Source: Anseranas semipalmata
Lineage: Eukaryota; Chordata; Aves; Anseriformes; Anseranatidae
Length of the DNA: 64,000 nt
NCBI GenBank assembly: GCA_013399115.1
Contig: VXAA01002207.1
Location: forward strand, 428,368-492,367
Direction: 5' to 3'
A model generated the notes under the pieces. The model worked only from the letters and a program-made list of their open reading frames with translations, ran no database searches and was not told the origin of the DNA. Positions 1-11,480 of this stretch are shown here, in pieces (the first letter of the stretch is position 1; every line of letters starts with the position of its first letter). The translations under genes were made by a program, and so were the position numbers.

Positions 1-2887
1 AGACAGGGGGCTTTGGCTTGTCACTGGTGGAATTTGGGAACTAGGTCTGAGAGCCTCTACCTGTGTATTTAGGCGCTGGAAACACTGTATTATTGTGTGT
101 TGAGCAGTGTGTATACCCACCTAGCATTAACCTGACGTGAGCTTGCTCTGCAGTATTGTAGGGTGAATGTCCATTTCCTCAGCTACTTCATGCCACCCCC
201 AGTGGGGTTACTACTGGTAAGAGTTAAGAGTCATCCCAACCCTTGAACATATATTTAGGAATGTCCCTAAATAGGCAATCAGGCTGTGACAGCTCATGTT
301 TCAAAAAGTAGTTGTGTGCCCTCAGAGCTGGACATGTAAGTCATTAAAAAGTAGAGCTCAAATCTTTCAGAGGTTGTTGGTGTTAAAAAGGAAGGGCCAC
401 AGTCCATTTTGTTGGTCCAACTACCACAACAGACTGATTGATGGACATGCATATATTTTCATCCCATTTCGAATGGATGTTGAGATAGCTGTATCTGTTT
501 TGACTTCTTTCATTGTACTGAATATCAAAAAATTAAAAGTCATTTACGTTTTGAATCATTAGTTTAACAAATATTTGCTCCTAGAGTGAAATGACAGGGT
601 ATAATGTTTGCTTGCTTCTTTTGTTAATGGGCCTACTTTGCACATATGACAATATATGGCTAACTGGAACATAGGCAGCTGAAAAAAAATTGTCCTCACC
701 ATTTACCTGGGCCTTAAATATCTGCAAACACTTAGATATGGTGAATATTCACCCTGCACATTAGCTTTTCTGGAATGTCAGTACAAGTTAATACTTCTGT
801 CAATAACACTGAGCAAACTGTTAGTGCAAAGATAATGTTCTACTGGTATTCTCTTTTGGAAGAGGACTAATGGTATTTTGGGACACAAAACATAGAATAC
901 ATAACTGTGAAGTAAAGAAATATACCCCTCAAAATCATAGCATTACAGATTCTTGTTTGGCCAAACTCAAATTTAGATGAACCTGGTGGCCAAAAGCTAT
1001 CATAAGAAGATAATGACATTTTTGTAGAAAGCCTCGATAGTCTTGCTTGTGAAAGTTCTCTTGCCTGGAAAATTTCCAGAAGGAGAGAGGAAAAAATGGC
1101 AAAGTAAAAAATGTGACTGATATGGGAAGGGAGGATTCAAGAAATAGATGTACCTCAGGTCTGTAAGCTTGCCTGCTGCAGTCTGAAGAAGCAGGAAGAC
1201 CAGTTTAGGAGATCTAATGAAAGGGCCACCCAAGCAAAGGCAGGGTCGGGGTAATTTGCACGTGGCTAGAACTACCCTGAGGACCTGTCTGAACGTATTC
1301 AGCTAAGTACTCCCAGTGAAAATTTCAGTAGGATTGTGAGACTTTCCTTGCCAATTGTTTTTTTACTTAAAAGTCTTTACGAATACTGTAGCGGTGCTTT
1401 TCAGGTTTGTAAATCTTGTACTGATGTGTCTGATGTATTATTAAATTAAAGGTGTTTATTTTTAATAAAAGGCAATCAAAGAAGTGGAGAAGAGAGAGTT
1501 GGATAGAGGCTGAGTTTCACTGTGAAATATCTATTTTAGGATGACAAATTCAGTCCATTTTACTTAGCATTCTTAGTTTTTCATTCAAGCTTGATGTTCA
1601 CATAACGTACTTTCCCTGTACTTTGCTCTTCTTGTGATGAATCTATTAGCATAACCCTTTTCTTCAGTAGATGTGAGCTTATATCAATATTTAATTTGAT
1701 AGAAATGTCCAGTGCATTTTCCCAGTGGTCTTGGAAAGAGTCAGAAGAGGGCTGCAGGAAAGCTGAAGGAAGTGAGGAAGCAGCACTCCTGGAAGTGGTG
1801 TCCTTAAGTCTTCCTCTTGTAACAGAGAACTTATTGTAGGTAGTGAATACGTGGTCTGGCAGATGGATTTGTTCCTAGCTTTATTCTGAAATGTTGAAAG
1901 GTTGTGCTCATCTTCTGAACCTCTACTACATCACTAAAGCTCTGCCGCTTTCTCATCTGTATATGATTCTTCTGCACTGGTACGGAGCCAGCATGCTCTT
2001 TCGGTGATGTGTTAAGGTATGGAGAGAGATGTGCCACTCTGCCTGAAGGAGAAAACACACAGCTGGTGCTTTTGCTTCCAGATTTGCTCCCAGTATCTGC
2101 TCTCGCTGATCAACCACATCTCGCTCATCAACCACTGTTTTCAAGCCTTTGTTCAGCCTTAGAGAGCACTATCTGCCCTGAAAGTATAAACTTTTAATTT
2201 GTCGTTCCCTCCTCCTTCCTTCATTAAGTCAGTTTACACTGGACAAGAAAATAAGGCGGCTGATTTTCTATAACTTTGAACTTCTGCAGCTACTATTGGA
2301 CATTTAGATGTTTAGGTACTCAGGACCCCTGAAAATCCTATTTCAGGTGTTTAAAGTAATCTTTTGCTGCTTTGTTACTGAGCTGCTTCAAGCTGTGCAT
2401 AAGCAGATAAACTAGGTGCATATTTTCCAGTGACACAAGGAATTAGTAGATTTAAATGCAGATCATTCCTAGAGCTGAGGAAGCAGAATTCAAATGTTTT
2501 ATTTTTGCTACAGTAAGTACATACATGAGCTTTGAAAAACTGTAAATGTAAGACATTGATAAGTAAAGCAAATCTTTCAAGAAAGCAACCTGTACTATGC
2601 CTTACCATTTGATGAAACACATAAAACAGTTCCTTGCATAAGATTGGGACTTTAATGCTAGTAAATGCTCTGGTGTACTGGAAATCGACTGTTGATTTAA
2701 TCATTGTGTGGGTGACCTGCTGCCTGCAGCTTTGGTCTGCCTACACCATTTCTCCTGGTGCCAAGACTCACAGGCAGCCCATTGCTTTCTAATCATCCTT
2801 GCTGCGATGCCAGTGCCATGCTACCTGATGATTGTAAACCACCACGCAGCTATTAATGTGGCTGTGGAGTAGCCAGTGAGTAAGTCG
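1..2887. other. Unique AT-rich noncoding sequence
   Basis: No gene or interspersed repeat is recognisable here. Open frames on both strands are under 110 codons, overlap each other in opposite directions and match no family I know. The only local structure I see is a short 18-bp tandem duplication near 2101. The stretch is probably intergenic or intronic. Confidence 0.6.
2101..2136. repeat. 18-bp tandem duplication
   Basis: Two adjacent 18-base units starting 'tctcgctgatcaacca' and 'tctcgctcatcaacca' differ at two positions. It looks like a simple local duplication with no sign of function. Confidence 0.85.
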
Positions 2888-3013
2888 TGTTATCTCCATT
2901 TTACAGATGAGGTGGGCAAGGGAGGCAAAGATATGCTAAATGACATACTGAAGGCCACAGAGAAAGTTTTTGGTTCAGCTGTTCCTTTGGCTCCAGCCCC
3001 AAATGTTCATGAC
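2888..3013 (-). mobile_element. MIR-like ancient SINE fragment
   Basis: The stretch 'ttatctccattttacagatgagg', followed by 'gcaagggaggcaaag...ctaaatgacatactgaaggccacag', matches the antisense of the MIR core and 3' half (sense 'cctcatctgtaaaatggggataa'). A further 'tttggctccagcccc' sits where the antisense 5' part of MIR is expected. MIR is a tRNA-derived SINE that was active in early amniotes and is present in bird genomes as old, diverged relics. The fragment overlaps an open frame that should not be read as a gene. Identification is by eye; RepeatMasker would settle it. Confidence 0.7.
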
Positions 3014-4800
3014 GAGGCTGTCTACATTGGCTGCAAATGCCAGCTACATGTGAATGGAAAAGGTGGAGCGAGGCATGGGGAATCTCATGCTGGCTTGCAA
3101 TAATTGTTATGCTTCTAAACACTCTAGCCCACTGTTTTGTAGCTGAGGGAGGCTTCATGTAGCAAAATAGCTGATGCATTTTAGTTGGTTAGAACCTCCA
3201 CCCTCTTCCTTTGCACTTATCCAGAGCTAGGGATGGGTAAATCTCAGCAGTGGTTGCCCACACCCTGCTTCCTAGTGCTTTGTATCAACATGTGGCAAGC
3301 TGGCAAGGATTAAATTCCTACCCCTCATTTTCTAAATTGGTTTCCTTAGGTCCCTGAAACAGCAGGAGGAAGAACACAAAGTGTGACTCCAAGATAGTAA
3401 GCTCAGCCTTTTGGCATGAGGAATATTTTATTTTATTTTTCAGTGAGATTCCACTCAGCTTGTTTGAACATTTTCTTCCTCTTTGCAATTCTTTATTATG
3501 GTTATTTTTAAATATTCTTTGATCATGTTGCCTTAGTGTTGTTTATCTCACAGAGTGTAGCCTTTTGTCTCACAAGAGCAGGTTCACTCCCTCCCTGCCT
3601 TGACACATGCTGCTGAACATGGCTGTGTTCTTGCTGTGCAGCAGATCTATTCATGGTTTTATGAGTGGAAAGGGCTGTTTGCCGTGTGGAGCCCAGCAGG
3701 GCTAATAGCATATTTTTTCCCTGAGCTATTATCCCATTGGATTACCACCTGCCTTTTTACTATTTTGCAGACTATTTACATGGTCAGCTGATAAGTGATA
3801 GGTAAGCTTACTACTAATTGAATTCTTTTTTTAGGAGTGTAATTTGGGATGGACAGACCACACATAAGGCACCAAGAATAATTCTCTAGGAGTATGTAGG
3901 CTTTGACTCAGGTTAGTTATCAGGCTGAACTGCAGACTCCATGTACTGAGTAGCTTCAGACAAAATATTCCCCTCCAGCAAGAAGCTCTGCACTTTATGG
4001 CAGAAGGTTTGGGAAAGATGATACAGACTTGAATAGGGAAGGTACCGTTGTCTGTTGCTCCTCTGTGTTAAAGCGCTCTTTCCTGGAGTAGGCAGCCGTA
4101 ATTTTCAGTCTTGACATATACATCCAAAACCATTTTACATATTTTTTTTTTAAAGTTCACAGTCAGCTGTGTTTGGTCCCCATTGCTTCCACAGAAAATT
4201 TGGAGTATGGGAGGTACTGGTGACAGGCTTCCAAAAAAGGTCGTTAGGGTAGCCATTATCCAGCCACCAACATCAGAGGCAAACTTAAGGAGCTTCTGCC
4301 AAAGGCCCATCTAACCCCAGTCTCCTACTGCTGAGTAGGAAGTTTACTCCACTCCCTCAAAGTATGGTCGGCAGTGCTTCAATGGTTAACATTGTAGGAT
4401 AAAAAGTATGTTTTTTCCTCAATACAATTACTTACCTGAGAGCTGGAAAACTCCACATATTTCTACATCACTTTTTTTTTTTGATATTGGCACTGCATTT
4501 TCAGGATGTCCATTCAGAACAAAAACTGTCCTAATCAAAGTAGGACATATTGTATTCAAAGTTGAAACTTGAAGAGATCCCGGGTTACTCCCAACTCTCT
4601 CTCTCAGATATTTCATCAACAGGATAACAACAGAAGAGTTACCTAAAGCTTATGGTAAACATTGTGAATGCAGGGCATTTGTTGTAGGACAGTGATCAGT
4701 CCTTGTTTGACCCAAGTCCTGTCTACTGATCAGTTTAAGATCTGTTTGCTCAGTTAGCACTCTACCTAAAGCTGGTGTCTGGCAAGTAAAGAGGACATTT
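3014..4800. other. Unique noncoding sequence
   Basis: I see no repeat family, RNA gene or coding segment. Open frames are 80 codons or shorter and lie in opposing overlapping pairs, for example near 4068-4314, as expected of chance frames. Confidence 0.55.
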
Positions 4801-4804
4801 TATC

Positions 4805-4923
4805 TGAAAATTGAAGAAGATTGTGGGAAGAAAAGAGGAAAAGGTATAGAAAGAAAAAAGAAAAAGAAAAAAAATAGAAGGAAAGAAAGAAAATTTTGAA
4901 GGGAGACACTCATGATTGAGCAG
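4805..4923. repeat. Purine-rich (polypurine) tract
   Basis: Much of this stretch is A and G only, with runs such as 'gaaagaaaaaagaaaaagaaaaaaaatag' and 'aaggaaagaaagaaaattttgaaggg'. It abuts the ATTTC microsatellite, so a purine-rich block on this strand switches to a pyrimidine-rich one at about 4920. Such tracts can form triplex (H-DNA) structures, but nothing shows a function here. Confidence 0.7.
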
Positions 4924-4983
4924 ATTTCATTTCATTTCATTTCATTTCATTTCATTTCATTTCATTTCATTTCATTTCATTTC
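4924..4983. repeat. (ATTTC)12 pentanucleotide microsatellite
   Basis: Twelve perfect head-to-tail copies of ATTTC fill 60 bases without interruption. A pure pentanucleotide array of this length is likely to be length-polymorphic. It lies in noncoding sequence, just after a polypurine tract. Confidence 0.97.
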
Positions 4984-5381
4984 TCTTTCCCATCAGAAAC
5001 CGCTCTGACAAAGGAACTATCAAATTAAAGAAGACGGGAAAGAAGCTCAACAAGTTTAGCTTGAAAGTTGTTACCATATGTCTGAGCATCATATCATTTC
5101 TAGATACCATTTTCATTGTACTGGCATCAGTAACATTTTTAATTTAATTAACACCAAATAGATATGATGGGAAAATGAAAAACAATATTGAGTTGCCACG
5201 TGCAAGCTCTGTTTTAAATGCAGGCATTTTTTCCAGCTTCTCCAATGTGCAACAACTTTGGCCATCATCACAGAAGAGAATGGCATAAAAAATTGATTCT
5301 GTTGATACCAGTAGGGGTTTTGCCATGAGCTCTAGCGGCAGAAGGTTTCATTTCCCAGTCTCAGATTTACTTCCCCTCCAA

Positions 5382-5427
5382 TGTGTCATATTCTGTGTCA
5401 TATTCTAATCTGTGTCATATTCTAATG
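5382..5427. repeat. Short tandem repeat, 12-17 bp units
   Basis: Three consecutive copies of 'tgtgtcatattc' occur, the last two extended by 'taat(c/g)', giving unit lengths of 12, 17 and 17. This is a local slippage-type duplication. Confidence 0.85.
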
Positions 5428-5559
5428 AGATGTTGTTCTCTGAGGTCATTCACTATAATTCCCAATGTTGTGCTTTCCATTCCTTGGAAATAAAATGAAT
5501 TTTACACTGTCAGTTTCCCTGCTCTTCCCACCCCTACCCCCAGATATATCAGCCCTCAG

Positions 5560-5800
5560 GAAAAGCTTGTTCCTTTGAATTTTAATCCTGTCTTTCCTTG
5601 GTTGGCCTTTTGTGTCATTGAGAATTGTGCACCAGTTCTGATAATGCTTCTCTTTTTATGCCTTGATTAGTGGTGTAATTAACAGCAATGAGGGACACAG
5701 CACTGTGATTAGTCAGAGCTACCATCCCTTGCAGTGAATGGTGTAACCTACATCTCAGAACCAGTGTCTCAGGCTCTCTGCAGACTCAGGTGGCCATCTC
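5560..5800. other. Candidate regulatory/conserved noncoding block
   Basis: This unique stretch of mixed composition has no repeats. It carries clustered homeodomain-like words ('ttgattagtggtgtaattaac', 'gtgattagtc'). This look is typical of avian enhancers kept in alignments, but conservation cannot be seen from one sequence. It is an inference only. Confidence 0.2.
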
Positions 5801-7022
5801 CAGATGTATTTTATTTGGGTAAAGTTTTAAAGACTATCTTTGCAATCTAACCCCTTGCTTAGAAAAAACAAATGAAATAAAAGGTGCTAAAAGTCAACTC
5901 AACCATCATAAATTAAAAAAAAAGAATGTGGTGAGGGAAATAAAGTGGAAGTTTTAACAGTTAAATGAAATTTCTGCTTGAAATGCACACTTTGTTAAAG
6001 TCTGATTTGTGAGATAAAAGCTTGAATGAAATAAAGATTGAAATATATAATGACCTAATACAGTATCTCTGAGACCAAGAGAGAAAAAAACAGTGCTGTT
6101 GCATTATTATGAGTTGAAGAAAAACTACCATGAGTAGTAGAACTGAAATGGCTACTGTAGAGCAGCTCCAACTATTGGTTGTGATGAACATGCTGGACGA
6201 TTTTCTGTCCTTATCTTTTAATTGTTCTTTCAACCTTTGCATACTTTTCTTTTTGTTTTCAGAGAAACAATGCAGAATGTTTGTTTTCAGGATTTTGAAG
6301 GGAGCTATTATTCATTGATCCTTAAAAAACATGTCAGTATTCTGCACAATGAGGATTTGCTCGCTTGCAGAAGAATTCTAGTCCTGCTGTGGTTCCTACC
6401 TATCACTTTTGTTTCAAAAACTGGAGCCTGTAGTCCTCACATTTTTCTTCAGTGTCCCTACCAAAAGACAAATAGCACTGAAAGGTATTGACAATGGAGA
6501 GGTGATGCTTTCATTAATATTCAAATAAATCTTATAACCTTTTTGGATTCCCGTATGCACAGTCTTCCTATATTCTGTTTCTGGGACTCCCTGTTAAAAA
6601 TTGCAGCCCATCTTTGGGTCTTGCTGAGGTTGAAAGTTCTGTTGTGATCAACAGGAAGTTCCTCTCAGCTGTCATTTGGGACCAAGATATGACTGAGAAT
6701 TACATACAAGGTCTATCTTTTATACAAATAAATATTCAACAGGAGCTCAAAACCATGTAAAATATTTTGTCACCTGAGCCTTTCTTCTTTGGCTCAGATT
6801 TCTTCCAGTCAATACCCCAGCTGCCTTGTGCCTGGCCGTCTCCCACTCCCCCTGCAGACCTTTTGAATTAGTGATGGCAAAAACATTTAGGGCAAATTCA
6901 TCCTGTTTGAAGTCTCCTGGCCTTACTACTAATGCTCTGCATACTTGTTTCTTAAGATACTTCTAGCTGAAGACTGCAACATTTTCATGCTTAGTGAGAG
7001 AAGGAAAATTCAAATTTCTAGT
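5801..7022. other. Unique noncoding sequence
   Basis: Nothing recognisable was found. Small open frames around 5961-6491 overlap on both strands and are of chance length. Confidence 0.55.
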
Positions 7023-7370
7023 CATAGAATCGTAGAATCGTAGAATCATAGAATCATAGAATCATAGAATGGCCTGGGTTGAAAAGGACCTTAAAGATCA
7101 TCTAGTTTCAACCCCCCTGCTCTGGGCAGGGTTGCCAACCACTAGAGCAGGCTGCCCAGTGCCACATCCAGCCTGGCCTTGAATGCCTCCAGGGATGGGG
7201 CATCCACAACCTCTCTGGGCAACCTGTTCCAGTGCCTCACCACCCTCTGAGTGAAAAAATTCCTCCTAATATCTAACCTAAATCTCCCCTGTCTTAGTTT
7301 AAAACCATTCCCCCTTGTCCTATCACTGTCAACACGTGTAAACAGGCGTTCCCCCTCCTGTTTATAAGCT
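7023..7370 (-). mobile_element. CR1 LINE 3' fragment
   Basis: The left edge has six 8-bp units of the CATAGAAT type (two are CGTAGAAT), the reverse complement of the CR1 3' tail. It continues as 'ggcctgggttgaaaaggacc', then 'catccagcctggccttgaatgc', 'ccagggatggggcatcc' and 'caacctgttccagtgcctcacc', all standard antisense CR1 sequence. CR1 is the dominant avian non-LTR retrotransposon and is usually 5'-truncated, as here. The truncation point is near 'cctgtttataagct'. The ORF2 tail is not open, so the copy is dead. Six tail units is more than the usual two to four. Confidence 0.95.
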
Positions 7371-7779
7371 AGTCAATCCTCTCTTGCATTTTTAAGAATA
7401 ACTGTATTATTATTCTCTGCCCCTTGAAATCTGACTGTTTATTCAATATGATGGCAGGTCTAGGAATCAGTTTCAGCTTGCTTTAATAACAGAACTGGGG
7501 CTCCAAAAAATTCTCAGCATAGCTTTATTTATTTATTTATTTTTCACCAGAGAGCTGCTATATGTTGTTGCAGATCTTCTGCTCCTGAAAGAGAAGGCTT
7601 TAACTGTTCCCAACCCTGAAAATGCAGGAGTTAGAAGGGGGTGGGTAGTCTACAAAGAAAGATCACACTGTCAAAGTTTGGAAACGGCTAGCTTTGATCC
7701 TGGTACCAGTGCATGGAATTCAGTGAAGAATTTTCATATGTTCTGGTCTTCGAGCTAGAAAAGGGGAATAGAAATATTT
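7371..7779. other. Unique noncoding sequence with (TTTA)n at 7524-7544
   Basis: Apart from a short TTTA repeat of about five units, I see nothing identifiable between the CR1 and the inverted-repeat cluster. Confidence 0.55.
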
Positions 7780-7910
7780 GTTAGACTTCTTTTTGAAGTC
7801 TTGTCCTTGAATTGTACTTTTCTAAAAGTCTTCAAAAGAAAACTTCTTTTTGAAGTCTAACAGTTTAAGTCTTCTTTTGAAGACTTTTAGAAAAGTATAA
7901 TTCAAGGACA
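7780..7910. repeat. Nested inverted repeat, 39-bp arms, 31-bp spacer
   Basis: Arm 7802-7840 is the reverse complement of arm 7872-7910 with a single mismatch. The 31-base spacer itself contains 'acttctttttgaagtct' (7842-7858), an exact copy of 7785-7801 just outside the left arm. The inner part of the right arm region also forms the small hairpin 'aagtcttcttttgaagactt'. Several forward and reversed copies of an 'agacttc/gaagtct' module are therefore packed into 131 bases. Such an arrangement is classically produced by replication template switching. A transcript would fold into a long stem. No terminal duplication or transposase marks it as a mobile element. Confidence 0.9.
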
Positions 7911-7942
7911 TCTCCAGTTAATGAAATATTTTAAAATGGGAA

Positions 7943-8002
7943 TGCCCAGTCCTCTGGGTTAGTTTATTTGTTTGCCCAGTCCTCTGGGTTAGTTTATCTG
8001 TT
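7943..8002. repeat. 30-bp tandem duplication
   Basis: The unit 'tgcccagtcctctgggttag' plus ten more bases occurs twice in direct succession (7943-7972, 7973-8002) with one T/C difference. It starts 32 bases after the inverted repeat ends, so the two events may be related. Confidence 0.95.
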
Positions 8003-8880
8003 TTGAAATGGGCCATTATGCAAGTTCCTATAAAGGTCTAAAAAAAAATTAAATTTTGATTCCCCAAAACCTTCCTTCTACGTAAAACACAAGAGGTAAC
8101 AGATACATTGAGAGTACATAAAAGCAAGGACAGTATTTTGGTCATAATGTACATCTGTAATTTGTAGGCCACTGGTAGTCTGTCTACTACTCCATCTGAA
8201 TATTTTGAGGAAGAGTTTGAAGAAGATTGTTGGGGTTGTTTTGTGGGCATTCACAGAGTGGTCATCCTAAACACAAGGATAATGATGGGGAAAAAGCATA
8301 TAAGAATGTTTCTTTGAAAATCTTACATTTGGTGTAACGGCCTGATAGAGAAGATAGGTCTGCTTCTTGTTATCAACGGAAAATAGTGGATAGGTGGTAG
8401 GTGGTAAAGGATAGGTGGTAAAGGAGGCTATAGGCTTCCTAACAAGTGGTAGGCTGAGGTAAGAGAGAAGCTGAGGGACAACAGAGGGTTTCACTCAGCA
8501 GTGTGTCCTGAATAAAGGGAAGGCTTGGGGAATGATGGTTGGTAAAAGCAGGAAAAGGACAGCCATGACAGAGGGGACATCAGAATCAGGACTAAGGAAG
8601 ACTTTGCCATATCCTTGGCAATCAAACAATTGGTATTACTGGAATAAATACATTTGCTAGAAAGCACAGGCAGGAGGAAGAAAAGCTGTACAAGTTGTTC
8701 TCAAACAGTTCTTTAAAATTCCAAAATATGAATTTGGAAGTTGGCATTTCAGATCCATTTTTGTCTCCTCTTGAATGCAGGCCTGAAATGAGAAGCTTGG
8801 TTGCCTTCTCCTTGTTAGCAAAACTTCTGGGTTTTGACCACTGGATTGCCAGCAGTCCCTTCCTTTCATTTCCAGGGATG
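8003..8880. other. Unique noncoding sequence with GGATAGGTGGTA repeats
   Basis: At about 8388-8424 a 'ggataggtggta' motif and a shortened 'ggtggta' copy recur with 'aaagg' spacers. Otherwise nothing is identifiable. A 156-codon frame on the minus strand (8622-9092) spans the adjacent 19-bp duplication and has no recognisable domain; I regard it as chance. Confidence 0.5.
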
Positions 8881-8918
8881 TGAACAGGAGGGGGCCAAGT
8901 GAACAGGAGGGGGCCAAG
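8881..8918. repeat. Exact 19-bp tandem duplication
   Basis: The unit 'tgaacaggagggggccaag' is present twice with no mismatch and is followed by the start of a third ('tgaaca'). Perfect identity suggests a recent event. Confidence 0.95.
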
Positions 8919-9499
8919 TGAACATGCCATCTGCAAGGAAACATTTTTTGGGGAGGGGAAGGAGAGGATGGTCTCTGAATCTCCGAATATTGGCTGGTTA
9001 AAGGTCCTCCCAGATGTTTTATTAAGTAGACTCATAGTCAACTTATTCAAATATACATAGCAGATATATAAATCAACATGAAGGTAGCTCATATAGATTT
9101 TAGCAGCTGTTCCTCTTTCCTATTAATCTGGGTACTGTCCTCCCAGTCTGGGTCCTCTGACCCTGCTGTGGAAGAAGTGACTGCACTGTAGCATCCTATT
9201 TGTGTCCTTTGGCTAGCCATCCTCCTGCAATATCTGTTGCCCACACAAAGGCTGAAAAGGATTATAGCCATGTAATGCTATGTATTCAGACAGAAGCAGG
9301 CAAATTAAGATATGTATGACATGTTAGGCATCTCCCTTATTTACCAGTATTTATCACTCACTGTTTATCTAACATTGCTGTGACTGAAACTTCCAAGAGT
9401 GTTTTGAAAGACAAAGGTGTCTCTATTTCACAATTACAGAATGAAAAGAGCCTCACTTGCCAGGATTTATAAGCACTTCATACTGATTTGCTCTGTTCT
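8919..9499. other. Unique noncoding sequence
   Basis: I see nothing recognisable in this interval apart from chance-length open frames. Confidence 0.5.
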
Positions 9500-10250
9500 T
9501 GGCAGTAGCATGTGGATTACTAACTCTTTTTTTTTCAGATTGCAAACTTTTTGAAAAGCCATTTTCTTCTGAGTTGTTTTACTTGGTACCCAGAACAATA
9601 GTGTTCTCTTTCGTGACTAAACCTCCTTGGTGCTCTGATGTTATCTTTAAAGAGCAACACTGAGAATTTCTTATGTTAAAATGACTAAAGGTGCACCTGC
9701 ATAAGTCTGCAAAAAAAAGTCACATTCCATATGACATGAGCACTGGAGGCATCTCTTAATCCTTGGCTCTACGTGCCTGTCATTTTATAATCCCTTCTTC
9801 AAATAGTGCATTAGTTTAATATCAGCTAGTTACTGGGCCCAGCACAATTCTTGATTCCTTTTTTTTTTTCCGAAGACAAGATTTTTTTTTTTTTTTAATA
9901 CAGCAAAGGAAACTGTGCAGAACAAAAGGGCGCACTTAGTTGCATTAAAGCAGTCTCCATCTTTGCCACCAGAGTGGTGGCTCCAACTACGCTGAAACAC
10001 TCACGAGCCATAAGAAAAAGAAAAGAAAATCTCATCAGTGACAGCTGTACAGGGATGATTTTTCACTCATTGGAGAGACTGTCATAACTCACAGTCCTAA
10101 GAGAGTGTCTGTTTCTCACTGTCACTGGTGAGATAAGCTATATTTAATGCTGCAACATCAAAGCTGCCAATTTTATATTTGCATTTAGTGGTGCAGTTAC
10201 AAATTAAATACAGTGTCTGCCTGGTTTTGGTTTGTAGAGGGAAAATGGGT
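9500..10250. other. Candidate regulatory/conserved noncoding block
   Basis: This is unique, low-repeat sequence on both sides of a 15-base T run (9882-9896). It carries many words resembling developmental factor sites: 'gtgcattagtttaatatcagctag', 'ttatatttgcatttag' (POU-like) and 'tgacagctgtaca' (E-box). The functional reading is inferred; only cross-species alignment can test it. Confidence 0.2.
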
Positions 10251-11039
10251 GTAATTATAGTAAAGGGGGAGAAGGGCTTACTTAAAAAAAAAAAGTTTCA
10301 AAGTGCAGGATTTGACATTTTAGGAACATTAGGCAGATACAGATTTTAGTAATGTGAATTTATATATTATCAGCGACACTACATTAAAAATCGTTCACAA
10401 GCATATTGAGGTCAGACTTTTTATTCTGCAAATTACTATAGAATATCTTTGGATAGCTCAGTGCTAAATATAAAAGAAAACCAATGTCCAGTCTGCTATA
10501 ATTAGTATGGAAAAAAGAGTTTACGTTATCAGCAATGGAGATGAGATATATATTTGTGAATGTAAGCAATGGTGGGATACAATTAGAATGAGAGTATCCT
10601 AGTTGATTATCTGTTTGTTTAAATGAGGAAAAATGCATCAAGTTCCTTTCAGGTGGTGGAATATATAAAAAACTACTGATCAGGATTAAGTATCACTTCT
10701 TATTTTCTTTAAAAGGCTAGTGAAGTAATTGAAAAGCACTGGATAGAGTCTGTTGTACTAAGACAGCATAAATCTAAAGTGAGGGTGACAAACGTACAAT
10801 GGTTACACTTCTTCACTATCCATGTGTCCTATGTCTGAACTATTTATTAACTGAAATGTGAATGGGCAATGAAGGGCCAATTTATAAGTTACACCAAGAG
10901 ATGTATTATAACTGCCTTAAGCATTGATTTCCTTCCTTTGCCTATTCTTGATTGGGATATACACACATAGAACAGCAATAATGTGGGGTTTCCTTATCAG
11001 ATCTTGGATATTTCCCCAGACTGTCTGCAACCATTAACC
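10251..11039. other. Unique AT-rich noncoding sequence
   Basis: No repeats, exons or RNA genes were recognised in this interval. Confidence 0.5.
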
Positions 11040-11480
11040 TTGCATATTATCTGACTTTAGTGATTAGTACAAGGCACATAAAACCATATTGATGGCCAGC
11101 CTTGGGTTAGAATGGCGAGCTGAATTATTGGTGGTTAGATTTTGCTGACTTTGTGATACAAATGATAGTATTATGCTAGTCCTGTGAAATTGCTAATTTG
11201 TCATTTCTTTCATGGTGTAGTCAATGATGTGGTACTAATGAATGAGGAACGTAATTGTGTGATACAGAACTGTAGCTTCTTGTTCATCCCTCTGTGCCTA
11301 TATTAAGAGGGAAAGAATGTCAAGACTCTTTGTTCACTAGTTCATTTCACATTACTGTGCCATGCTGCTAGATGATTGGAGGCAGTGTTTGTAATTAATG
11401 CTAAGGCTATTGCAGTTTGGCTTATAAACCTATCTTTGTTCTGTAGTGCTCATTACTTTTATGGGGCACTTTAGTAGGAT
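11040..11480. other. Candidate regulatory/conserved noncoding block
   Basis: Unique sequence with 'tagtgattagtac', 'gtttgtaattaatgctaagg', 'gctaatttgtc' and 'cctatctttgttctg' (SOX-like). No coding frame runs through it. The assignment is a guess from composition and motifs. Confidence 0.2.

Noticed and set aside
2876..3179. Opposing frames of 75 and 92 codons
   Set aside because: They largely overlap a MIR relic and its flanks.
3249..3290. 'cagtggttgcccacaccctg' as a hAT DNA-transposon terminus
   Set aside because: The similarity is short, and no opposite terminus or target duplication was found.
8622..9092. 156-codon minus-strand frame
   Set aside because: It overlaps a 19-bp tandem duplication, has an overlapping second minus frame and shows no domain; the length is within chance for the window.
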